Source: Spirochaetales bacterium (GTDB lineage Bacteria; Spirochaetota; Spirochaetia; Sphaerochaetales; Sphaerochaetaceae). From it: a stretch of 5,900 nt of DNA. A program made the position numbers and the translations under genes. Positions 1 through 5,092 of the stretch are shown here, in pieces. Under the pieces are notes generated by a model. That model was given only the letters and a program-made list of their open reading frames with translations, did not search any database and had not been told where the DNA came from. The DNA is taken from NCBI GenBank assembly GCA_012519125.1, contig JAAYQY010000286.1, positions 1 to 5,900 of the forward strand, in the 5' to 3' direction. Position 1 is the first letter of the stretch, and each line of letters opens with the position of its first letter.

Positions 1-254
1 ATGTACATGAGAAGGGAATCTTCGAACTGTGGCTTGCTGGGCGCAATCGCGGTATCCAAGCTCACGTGCGGGAAGAGCTCAGGGGAAGAATCCCCTCTTC
101 CTACGTACTGGTGGAAGAAGCCAAGGGAGAGGATGCAATCGTTCTGTATACGCCTGCTCAGCCTCCTGACTTTACCGATGTCACCCTCCTGACAGCACAG
201 CTGTGTACCCTGATGCAAACCATGTTGCAGGACTTGCAACCTCTCTTGTCCTGA
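1..254 (+). CDS. C-terminal part of a DUF7000-like small protein (5' end outside window)
   Basis: The reading frame is open from the left edge (first full codon at base 3) to TGA at 252-254, giving about 83 residues of a protein that starts upstream. The segment begins VHEKGIFELWLAGRNRGIQ and ends in a helical stretch rich in Leu and Gln. From memory, the pattern HEK..FE.WLAGRNR.IQ, then a short variable segment, then a D-[AS]-I-V..T and PDF motif matches the C-terminal half of the small family annotated DUF7000, whose biochemical role is unknown. I see no signal peptide or membrane segment in the visible part, so it is probably cytoplasmic. The next gene starts 14 bases after the stop, which suggests one transcript with the macro-domain gene. 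An overlapping frame-1 reading from base 1 to 192 lacks this family pattern and was not chosen. The coding call is firm; the family name is moderate. Confidence 0.72.
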   Translation, partial: VHEKGIFELWLAGRNRGIQAHVREELRGRIPSSYVLVEEAKGEDAIVLYTPAQPPDFTDVTLLTAQLCTLMQTMLQDLQPLLS

Positions 255-255
255 C

Positions 256-263
256 AGAAGGAG
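256..263 (+). promoter_or_regulatory. Ribosome binding site that sets the macro-gene start
   Basis: AGAAGGAG lies 5 bases before ATG 269. It lies between the stop of the upstream gene (252-254) and the chosen start. An in-frame ATG at 203 exists, but it would add 22 residues that overlap the upstream gene and would precede the conserved macro-domain N-terminus (MPFQITKGDIT). The start at 269 is therefore preferred. Confidence 0.8.
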
Positions 264-268
264 CGCCC

Positions 269-1213
269 ATGCCATTTCAGATTACCAAAGGAGACATAAC
301 CAAGCTTGAAGTAGACGTCATTGTCAATGCTGCGAACACCTCCCTATCGGAGGGAGGAGGGGTCTGCGGGGCCATTTTCAAGGCAGCGGGAGAGGCTTTG
401 ATGCAACAAGCCTGTGCTCCTCTTGCCCCGATTGCACAAGGGGAAGCAGTCATGACTCCTGCCTTCGCACTCCCCTGCAAGGCGGTGATCCACACTGCAG
501 GCCCCATCTATCAGGATGGCAAGAATCAGGAACGGGAGACGCTCACTCGCTGTTACCAAAACAGTCTGCACCTCGCCTTGCAAGCAGGATATGAAAGTAT
601 TGCATTTCCCCTCATCTCCAGCGGCATCTACGGCTATCCGAAACAAGAAGCGCTCGAGGTGGCTCATCTGGCCATCACAGACTTTCTGAAGCAAGAGGAG
701 CTCGTCGTGTATCTTGTTTTTTTCGATCGAGCTTCCTGTGTCCCCCATTTTCCGCATCTTGGCATGCTCGATCAGTTTCTCCGCAACTCTCAGAGAGAGG
801 TCTCTGAGTCTATCAGCTGTGTGAGACAGTATGCAGCGCACTATCCAGAGCTGGAAGAGCACCTGCATCAGCAAGAACAGAGCTTTTCCGAAGCGTTGTT
901 CGCACTGATCAAACAGCAGGGCAAAACAGAAGTGGAGGTGTACAAGAAGGCCAACATCGACAGAAGGCTTTTTTCCAAGATCAGAAGCACTAGGGAGTAC
1001 CTTCCAAGCAAACGAACCGTTCTCGCGCTTGCGATGGGTCTTGAGCTCGATCTTGAGGCCACTGAAGAGCTTCTTACCTATGCAGGCTATGCCCTCAGTC
1101 CCACCAACACCTTCGACCGCATCATTACCTTCTTCCTGCTCAAAGACATTCATGACATCTTCGAGATCAATGAGGTGTTGTTCAGCTACGACCAGCCGTT
1201 GCTCGGAAGTTGA
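269..1213 (+). CDS. Macro-domain protein with C-terminal helix-turn-helix-like domain
   Basis: A 314-residue soluble protein. Residues 1-170 form a macro domain, a fold that binds ADP-ribose and related NAD metabolites. Visible motifs are GDIT (8-11), VNAAN (19-23), a glycine-rich loop GGGVCGAIFKAAG (29-41) and the diphosphate-binding loop SSGIYGYP (117-124). Aligned by eye to E. coli YmdB, Asn23 matches YmdB Asn25, but Cys33 takes the place of catalytic Asp35. Phe37 replaces the His common in MacroD-type enzymes. Hydrolysis of ADP-ribose esters is therefore doubtful, and binding is more likely. Residues about 175-205 are a helical linker. Residues about 206-314 form a conserved helical module (VEVYKKANIDRRLFSKIR, then PSKRTVLALAMGLEL, then DIFEINEVLF) that resembles an XRE-type helix-turn-helix. 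It recurs behind macro domains in Firmicutes and related bacteria, so the fusion is a family trait rather than an assembly error. The gene follows a DUF7000-like gene by 14 bases and precedes a vWA gene by 74. Similar proteins are often labelled O-acetyl-ADP-ribose deacetylase or RNase III inhibitor, names this sequence does not support. Confidence 0.92.
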   Translation: MPFQITKGDITKLEVDVIVNAANTSLSEGGGVCGAIFKAAGEALMQQACAPLAPIAQGEAVMTPAFALPCKAVIHTAGPIYQDGKNQERETLTRCYQNSLHLALQAGYESIAFPLISSGIYGYPKQEALEVAHLAITDFLKQEELVVYLVFFDRASCVPHFPHLGMLDQFLRNSQREVSESISCVRQYAAHYPELEEHLHQQEQSFSEALFALIKQQGKTEVEVYKKANIDRRLFSKIRSTREYLPSKRTVLALAMGLELDLEATEELLTYAGYALSPTNTFDRIITFFLLKDIHDIFEINEVLFSYDQPLLGS

Positions 1214-1287
1214 AATGTCCCTTTCCAAGCGACCAAGAAAGACGAAGAACGTGGTATTCCTAACCCATATTCAGGGAGGATACCAGA

Positions 1288-1860
1288 ATGAACGAAGTCT
1301 CAACACAGCTGATTTTCATACTCGACAAGAGTGGCTCAATGTATGGACTGGAACAGGATACCATTGGGGGCTTCAATGCCCTGCTTGCCAAGCAGAAGGC
1401 CTTGGGCTCTCCTTGTCTGCTCACCACCGTCCTGTTCAGCGACAGCTACCAGCTCCTTCACGACCAGCTGGATATCCACCAGGTGGAGGACCTTACCGAA
1501 GAAACCTATCAGGTGGGAGGTTCCACCGCCCTCCTCGATGCCATCGGAAGGACGCTGGTAACCAATGCCCAACAAGGAAAAGCTGAGAAAGTCTTGGTGG
1601 TCATCATCACTGATGGCCAGGAGAATGCCAGCACAGAGTACACCCATGCACAAGTGAAGCTGATGATCGAGAAGAGACAAGCCGAAAACGGATGGGAGTT
1701 CCTCTTTCTCGGAGCCGGACTCGATGTCATTGCCCAGGCTTCCCAGATTGGGATCAACATGCAATATACACGACAGTTCACTGCCGATAGTGATGGGGTT
1801 GAGGAAAACTTCAACATCGTCTGCGAGGCTGCGACGAGCATACGAAACAGGAGTTCTTGA
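1288..1860 (+). CDS. Stand-alone von Willebrand factor A (vWA) domain protein
   Basis: A 190-residue protein made of essentially one vWA domain, a fold that binds a divalent metal and mediates protein-protein contacts. The metal-ion-dependent adhesion site looks complete: DKSGSM (Asp13, Ser15, Ser17), Thr80 in GGSTALLDAIG and Asp109 in ITDGQEN. There is no signal peptide or membrane anchor, so it should act in the cytoplasm. The start at 1288 is supported by the Shine-Dalgarno sequence CAGGGAGGA (1272-1280), 7 bases upstream. From memory, relatives carry an additional 20-30 residue tail after the stretch that ends here in ATSIRNRSS, so this copy may be slightly short, though the core fold is intact. 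Its position behind a macro-domain gene recalls macro/vWA neighbourhoods in bacterial stress-response clusters of the tellurite-resistance type, in which vWA proteins are thought to assemble complexes. No tellurite-resistance gene is visible here. The partner protein is unknown. Confidence 0.92.
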   Translation: MNEVSTQLIFILDKSGSMYGLEQDTIGGFNALLAKQKALGSPCLLTTVLFSDSYQLLHDQLDIHQVEDLTEETYQVGGSTALLDAIGRTLVTNAQQGKAEKVLVVIITDGQENASTEYTHAQVKLMIEKRQAENGWEFLFLGAGLDVIAQASQIGINMQYTRQFTADSDGVEENFNIVCEAATSIRNRSS

Positions 1861-1879
1861 AGAGTCATTTTCCATTGCA

Positions 1880-1909
1880 TTGAAGCCTTTGCCCCAGCCA
1901 TGGTACAGT
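1880..1909 (+). promoter_or_regulatory. Possible promoter for the ABC importer operon
   Basis: TTGAAG (1880-1885) and TACAGT (1904-1909) are separated by 18 bases. Each matches the housekeeping sigma consensus at four of six positions. The spot is the 77-base gap between the vWA stop and the lipoprotein start, where an operon promoter is expected. The match is only moderate, and readthrough from the vWA gene is also possible. Confidence 0.35.
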
Positions 1910-1928
1910 AGGACGATTTCCCTACTGT
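1905..1928. promoter_or_regulatory. Perfect 8-bp inverted repeat before the ABC operon (operator or leader hairpin)
   Basis: ACAGTAGG (1905-1912) and CCTACTGT (1921-1928) are exact reverse complements separated by 8 bases. The left arm overlaps the proposed -10 box, and the right arm ends directly against the GAGG (1929-1932) that serves as the ribosome binding site of the lipoprotein gene at 1938. It could be an operator for a dimeric repressor or a leader hairpin that limits translation. No T-run follows, so it is not a standard terminator. The symmetry is certain; the function is inferred. Confidence 0.5.
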
Positions 1929-1937
1929 GAGGCTCTT

Positions 1938-2858
1938 ATGCGCAAAAGTACGCTTGTTTCCTTGCTTCTCTTACTCCTACTTCTCCTCGTGTTCGGCAGC
2001 TGCAAGAAAACAAGGATTGCAGAAACCCTTCCCACGCTGAACGTAGGTATGATGAGTGCTGTTGATGCAGCCCCCTTCTATCTTGCTCTGGAAAGTGGCT
2101 ATTTCACCGAACAGGGTGTCGATGCCCAGCTGATTCTCTTCACCAATGGCCAGAACCGCCAGACAGCCCTGCAGACAGGTCAGGTGGATGGGGCGATGAC
2201 CGACCTGGTCGCCCTCATCACCCAAAGTGCCAATGCCTTCAAGCTGGTAGGAACGCTCTCCACCGATGGAGACTTTCCTCTCCTTGCCAAGAGCGAAATA
2301 CAGGGTAGCACAACACTTTCGGTAGGTACGATGGAGATCAGCGTGACCAACTATCTGGTGGAGCAGTATCTGGGTACTGACCACACGCTGGAGAAAGTCT
2401 ACATCAACGAAATTCCTGCACGGCTTGAGGCTGTGGCCTCCGGCCAGCTCGATGCAGGTATTTTTCCCGAGCCATTTGCCTCCGTGGGGGCAATGAGAGG
2501 ATTGCAGAAGATCTTTTTTTCCGGCATTCCTGCAGAGAGCCTGAACATCATAGCCTTCACCGAAGCAGCCATACAGGAGAAGCAGGAGGCGCTCACCGCC
2601 TTCCATCGTGCCTATGCGCAGGCAGTGAAGGACATCAGGCAGGACCCATCGCTTGCCAAAGCCATGATCATGAAATATATCCCCAACCTCCCAGCTGAGG
2701 TTGAAGAGTTCATACAGTTGCCCACCTATCATGCACCCCGTCTTCCCAGCGACGAGTTTGTCAGCCAAATCATGGACTGGACCTCATCGGTCACCAAGCA
2801 GTCCTACGCCTTCGGCACGGAACGCTTGCTCAACCGAAGCTTCATCGAGGGACTCTGA
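1938..2858 (+). CDS. ABC importer substrate-binding lipoprotein (NMT1/SsuA/TauA-like)
   Basis: A 306-residue exported lipoprotein that should capture the substrate outside the cytoplasmic membrane and pass it to the permease encoded two genes downstream. The N-terminus has MRK, a run of nine leucines (9-17) and FGSC with the lipidation Cys at 22. Gly-Ser before the Cys is a relaxed lipobox of the kind seen in spirochaetes. The mature part begins LNVGMMSAVDAAPFYLALESG, the typical opening of the periplasmic-binding superfamily that includes nitrate, sulfonate, taurine and thiamine-precursor (NMT1) binders. The motifs GYFTEQGVDAQL and ALQTGQVDGAMTD also fit that family, as does the late FPEPFA segment. 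The length is normal. The ATG is preceded by GAGG with 5-base spacing. The stop overlaps the next start by one base, so translation is probably coupled. The ligand cannot be assigned: no TPP-riboswitch-like element or biosynthetic gene lies nearby. The family is secure and the substrate is open. Confidence 0.93.
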   Translation: MRKSTLVSLLLLLLLLLVFGSCKKTRIAETLPTLNVGMMSAVDAAPFYLALESGYFTEQGVDAQLILFTNGQNRQTALQTGQVDGAMTDLVALITQSANAFKLVGTLSTDGDFPLLAKSEIQGSTTLSVGTMEISVTNYLVEQYLGTDHTLEKVYINEIPARLEAVASGQLDAGIFPEPFASVGAMRGLQKIFFSGIPAESLNIIAFTEAAIQEKQEALTAFHRAYAQAVKDIRQDPSLAKAMIMKYIPNLPAEVEEFIQLPTYHAPRLPSDEFVSQIMDWTSSVTKQSYAFGTERLLNRSFIEGL

Positions 2859-3553
2859 TGCTCACCATATGCGATGCCCAGGTGTGTTATGGGGCACACT
2901 CTGCCTTCTCCCACTTCTCCTTGAATGCAAAACGAGGCGAGATGATCAGCATCGTGGGCAAGAGCGGGTGCGGAAAGACCAGCCTGCTCTACGCCATAGC
3001 TGGACTGATCCCCTTGAGCCAAGGCTCCAGCACCATTGGGGGAGGGAGCACAAACTGTTCGCTGATGTTCCAGCAAGATCGTCTCCTGCCTTGGAAGAAG
3101 GTGGAGGAGAACGTCATGCTCGGCCTTGGCCCGGAGAGCAGGGAGTATGCACAGTCGTTGCTAGCTCTGGTAGGGCTTGGCCATCGCAAGAACAGCTACC
3201 CCAGCCAGCTCAGTGGCGGGGAGCGCCAACGCGTAGCCTTGGCAAGGAGCCTGGTCAGGAAACCCGGGCTCTTGTTGCTGGACGAACCCTTCGCCAGCCT
3301 TGACGAACAGACGAGGGAGCGGCTTCAGGAGGAGATCAAGAGGTATGTGAAGCAGCACGGCATCACCTTGCTTCTGGTGACCCATAGCATCAAGGAAGCA
3401 GTCTTTATGGGAGAGCGCATCATTGTGATGACACCCCAAGGTCTTTCCTATGAGACAACCAACCCCTATCACGAGTATGAGGACATCAGAAGCAACACCG
3501 ATGCGTTCTCCCTGGAAAAGGAGTTGCGTTTGCAGCTGGGAGGTTTCCAATGA
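2858..3553 (+). CDS. ABC importer ATP-binding protein (nitrate/sulfonate/taurine type)
   Basis: A 231-residue cytoplasmic ATPase that should drive import by the adjacent binding protein and permease. All the working motifs are visible: A-loop Tyr11, Walker A GKSGCGKT (34-41), Q-loop FQQDRLLPW (71-79), signature LSGGERQRVALARS (118-131), Walker B LLLLDEP (138-144) with Glu143, D-loop SLD (147-149) and switch His176 in VTHS. The Q-loop sequence Q-[DQ]-x-LLPW is typical of the SsuB/TauB/NrtD/ThiZ group. The linker between Walker A and the Q-loop is short and rich in Ser and Gly. The start codon shares its A with the stop of the lipoprotein gene (TGATG), preceded by GAGGG (2847-2851). The stop overlaps the permease start by four bases. 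These overlaps indicate one coupled operon. Residues after about 200 form a short C-terminal tail with no recognised regulatory domain. Confidence 0.95.
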   Translation: MLTICDAQVCYGAHSAFSHFSLNAKRGEMISIVGKSGCGKTSLLYAIAGLIPLSQGSSTIGGGSTNCSLMFQQDRLLPWKKVEENVMLGLGPESREYAQSLLALVGLGHRKNSYPSQLSGGERQRVALARSLVRKPGLLLLDEPFASLDEQTRERLQEEIKRYVKQHGITLLLVTHSIKEAVFMGERIIVMTPQGLSYETTNPYHEYEDIRSNTDAFSLEKELRLQLGGFQ

Positions 3554-4278
3554 GATACCTCAGAGGATTTCTGGTGGTGCTGCTCTTCTGGTATGCACTC
3601 GCACTCTTGGTCTCCGGGCCTATCATTCCCTACCCCCATGTGGTCTTTGCCCACCTTCTGAAAGCCATCCTGTCAGCAAACATCTACCTGCATCTGCTCT
3701 TCTCCCTATACCGCATCCTGACAGGGACAATGCTTGCTCTCTTGGTTGCCATCCCTGCCGGATTGGCCATCGGACGGGTAAAGCGTCTTGATAGGGTCCT
3801 ATCACCTACCCTCTACCTGCTCTACCCTCTGCCAAAGATCGCCTTTCTTCCGGTCTTCATGGTGTTGTTCGGCATCGGGGACCTTTCCAAGATCATCCTC
3901 ATCGCGGTCATCATCTTCTTTCCTGCCACCCTCACCATCCGCGATGGGGTCAAGGAGATGCCCTTCCAGTATCTTGAGCTGGCACAAGCCTACCATCTTA
4001 CGTCCAGACAAGTCCTGACGGACATCATCTGGCCATCCATCCTGCCCAGGATCTTCTCATCGCTGCGCATCACCGTCGGCATCTCCCTTTCGGTGCTCTT
4101 TGTCAGCGAAACCTATGCAGCCACCTATGGTCTGGGGTACACCATCATGAACAACTGGGTGATGGCCAACTATGTGGGCATGTATGCAGGGATCGTACTG
4201 CTCAGCCTGTTGGGTCTTCTGCTGTATATCGTGATAGACAAGGTGGAACAGCTCGTCATTCCTGCACAGGCAAGGTAG
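3550..4278 (+). CDS. ABC importer permease (BPD_transp_1 fold)
   Basis: A 242-residue inner-membrane protein with about six hydrophobic segments (roughly residues 5-24, 46-75 as one or two helices, 96-130, 174-190 and 208-230). It should form the homodimeric channel of the importer encoded with the two preceding genes. The cytoplasmic coupling loop that docks on the ATPase is visible at 143-166 (ELAQAYHLTSRQVLTDIIWP, then SILP). Its ending I-x-x-x-LP is canonical, but the usual Gly of the EAA motif is occupied by His149 or its neighbour. The sequences LYPLPKIAFLPVFMVLFGIG and GLGYTIMNNW are typical of SsuC/TauC/NrtB permeases. The start overlaps the ATPase stop (ATGA), consistent with translational coupling. 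The gene ends the operon, and the next gene is convergent. The N-terminal part is somewhat short for the family but looks complete. Confidence 0.94.
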   Translation: MRYLRGFLVVLLFWYALALLVSGPIIPYPHVVFAHLLKAILSANIYLHLLFSLYRILTGTMLALLVAIPAGLAIGRVKRLDRVLSPTLYLLYPLPKIAFLPVFMVLFGIGDLSKIILIAVIIFFPATLTIRDGVKEMPFQYLELAQAYHLTSRQVLTDIIWPSILPRIFSSLRITVGISLSVLFVSETYAATYGLGYTIMNNWVMANYVGMYAGIVLLSLLGLLLYIVIDKVEQLVIPAQAR

Positions 4279-4287
4279 ACGAAACGA

Positions 4288-4313
4288 GGGGGAAAGGCTG
4301 GTGCCCTTCCCCC
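4288..4313. terminator. GC-rich hairpin in the convergent gap (possible terminator)
   Basis: GGGGGAA (4288-4294) pairs with TTCCCCC (4307-4313). After one A-C mismatch, GGC (4296-4298) pairs with GCC (4303-4305) around a TGGT loop. It starts 10 bases after the permease stop and lies between two convergent genes, where a shared terminator is expected. Neither strand has the usual T-run directly after the stem, so intrinsic termination may be weak or need Rho. Confidence 0.5.
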
Positions 4314-4345
4314 AGGTCCGCAAAAAATGGAGTTACAAATAGTGC

Positions 4346-4924
4346 TTAGCCGCGTTCACGTGCACTCTTCAGCGCAAGTGTCCACCAGGAGAGCTGGTCG
4401 AGCATCTGCTCTACCAGTTGTTCCAGGTATCCAAGGTCCTTGAACTGCTTCTCTCCATTCATGATCGGATAGAAGTCGTTGCCCTGGACCAGGACGGAGT
4501 GCCTGACGGGAGCCATCTGAAGCTCAACACAGATGTCCCTGAGATGCTGAACGGCACGTGCTCCGCCAGCCGAGCCATAAGAGAAGTAGGCCGCTGCTTT
4601 GCGGTTCCACTCCGGGTATGCATAGTCAAGGGCATTCTTCAAAGCAGCGGTGATGCTGTTGTTGTACTCTGCCGTGACAAAGATGAAGCCGTCGAGGCTT
4701 GCAACCTTCTTCTGCCACTTCTGTGCCACTTCGTTGGTGGAGGGTACATAGGCGTTGGAGGCCACTTCGTCGAAGAACGGCATGGGGTAATCGCGAAGAT
4801 CGATGACCTCAAAAGAGAGGTCGGTCCGCTTGTTCGCGATCGATGCCACATAGTGTGCTGCCTGCTCACCTACTCGTGCGCCTCTGGTACTGCTTATGAT
4901 AATGCCAATCTTGGGTGTGTTCAT
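4346..4924 (-). CDS. NAD(P)H-dependent FMN reductase (flavodoxin-like fold)
   Basis: A 192-residue cytoplasmic flavoprotein of the NADPH-dependent FMN reductase family, whose members pass electrons from NAD(P)H through FMN to flavins, quinones, azo dyes or chromate. The FMN phosphate loop is SSTRGARVG (11-19). The second flavin motif is AEYNNSITAALKNALDY (85-101), where the family usually has PEYN.S...LKNA.DW; Pro is replaced by Ala85 here. The third is YGSAGGARA (116-124). There are no membrane segments. The length is normal for the family. The start is supported by AAGGAG (complement of 4934-4939) with 9-base spacing and by a good upstream promoter. The gene is divergent from a membrane protein and nitroreductase pair, so the locus has two flavoenzymes flanking one control region. 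A palindrome over its -10 box suggests repression, possibly relieved by oxidants or electrophiles. The electron acceptor is unknown. Confidence 0.93.
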   Translation of the reverse strand: MNTPKIGIIISSTRGARVGEQAAHYVASIANKRTDLSFEVIDLRDYPMPFFDEVASNAYVPSTNEVAQKWQKKVASLDGFIFVTAEYNNSITAALKNALDYAYPEWNRKAAAYFSYGSAGGARAVQHLRDICVELQMAPVRHSVLVQGNDFYPIMNGEKQFKDLGYLEQLVEQMLDQLSWWTLALKSARERG

Positions 4925-4939
4925 GTGTTATATCTCCTT

Positions 4940-4956
4940 AGCAAGGGTTTCTTGCT
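4940..4956 (-). promoter_or_regulatory. Small leader hairpin abutting the reductase ribosome binding site
   Basis: AGCAAG (4940-4945) and CTTGCT (4951-4956) are exact reverse complements around a 5-base loop. On the - strand transcript the hairpin ends immediately before AAGGAG (4934-4939). It could modulate access of ribosomes, but a 6-bp stem is short and may be chance. Confidence 0.3.
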
Positions 4957-4960
4957 TGTG

Positions 4961-4977
4961 TTGTATGTAGCATACAA
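4961..4977. promoter_or_regulatory. Perfect 17-bp palindromic operator candidate
   Basis: TTGTATG (4961-4967) and CATACAA (4971-4977) are exact reverse complements with a 3-base centre. The site contains the whole -10 box of the reductase promoter (4969-4974), the position expected for a repressor that blocks RNA polymerase. GTAT-ATAC type palindromes are bound by some HxlR and MarR family redox-sensing repressors, but no regulator gene is in the window and the assignment is inferred. Confidence 0.6.
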
Positions 4978-4997
4978 TTTTATTGTGTAATCGTCAA
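4969..4997 (-). promoter_or_regulatory. Sigma-70-type promoter of the FMN reductase gene
   Basis: Read on the - strand, TTGACG (complement of 4992-4997) is followed after exactly 17 bases by TATGCT (complement of 4969-4974). The -35 box matches consensus at five of six positions and the -10 box at four. The spacer is AT-rich. This gives a leader of about 35-40 bases before ATG 4924. Confidence 0.7.
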
Positions 4998-5036
4998 GTA
5001 GAGAAGCCAAGCTCTCCACTTTGCCTTGTCCACTGC

Positions 5037-5065
5037 TTTACCTCGGGGTGCAACCGACCTACACT
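5037..5065 (+). promoter_or_regulatory. Probable promoter of the membrane protein and nitroreductase pair
   Basis: TTTACC (5037-5042) and TACACT (5060-5065) are separated by 17 bases, each matching consensus at four of six positions. Transcription would start near 5072, a few bases before the ribosome binding site at 5079-5084. It points away from the reductase promoter, with 39 bases between the two -35 boxes. Confidence 0.5.
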
Positions 5066-5078
5066 GTAAGGACACTAC

Positions 5079-5084
5079 AAGGAG
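5079..5084 (+). promoter_or_regulatory. Ribosome binding site that sets the membrane-protein start
   Basis: AAGGAG lies 8 bases before ATG 5093. An in-frame ATG at 5021 would add 24 residues, but it lies upstream of the proposed promoter and lacks a good Shine-Dalgarno sequence. Confidence 0.75.
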
Positions 5085-5092
5085 AGAAAAAT

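Noticed and set aside
344..1228. Long open frame on the - strand (294 codons) opposite the macro-domain gene
   Set aside because: It lies antisense to a gene with clear macro and helix-turn-helix-like motifs. Its translation shows no recognisable domain and it lacks a convincing ribosome binding site.
1214..1287. Separate promoter or terminator between the macro and vWA genes
   Set aside because: No convincing -35/-10 pair, stem or T-run was found. Only the vWA ribosome binding site at 1272-1280 stands out, so cotranscription is the simpler reading.
1861..1937. TPP or other riboswitch before the ABC operon
   Set aside because: The gap is only 77 bases, and I could not find conserved cores such as the CTGAGA element of the TPP riboswitch. 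Only the simple dyad is visible.
1977..2768. Long open frame on the - strand opposite the substrate-binding lipoprotein
   Set aside because: It is a shadow of a well-supported lipoprotein gene. The predicted protein is Cys- and His-rich without family motifs.
2701..3303. Second + strand frame overlapping the ATPase gene
   Set aside because: It overlaps the Walker A and signature regions of the ATPase in another frame and has low-complexity Pro/Arg/Ser composition typical of a shadow frame.
4418..4990. + strand open frame opposite the FMN reductase
   Set aside because: The - strand product has three flavin-binding motifs, a ribosome binding site and a promoter. The + strand frame has none of these.
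5000..5015. Weak AGAG/CTCT symmetry between the two divergent promoters
   Set aside because: The arms are only four bases long and interrupted, which is easily expected by chance.
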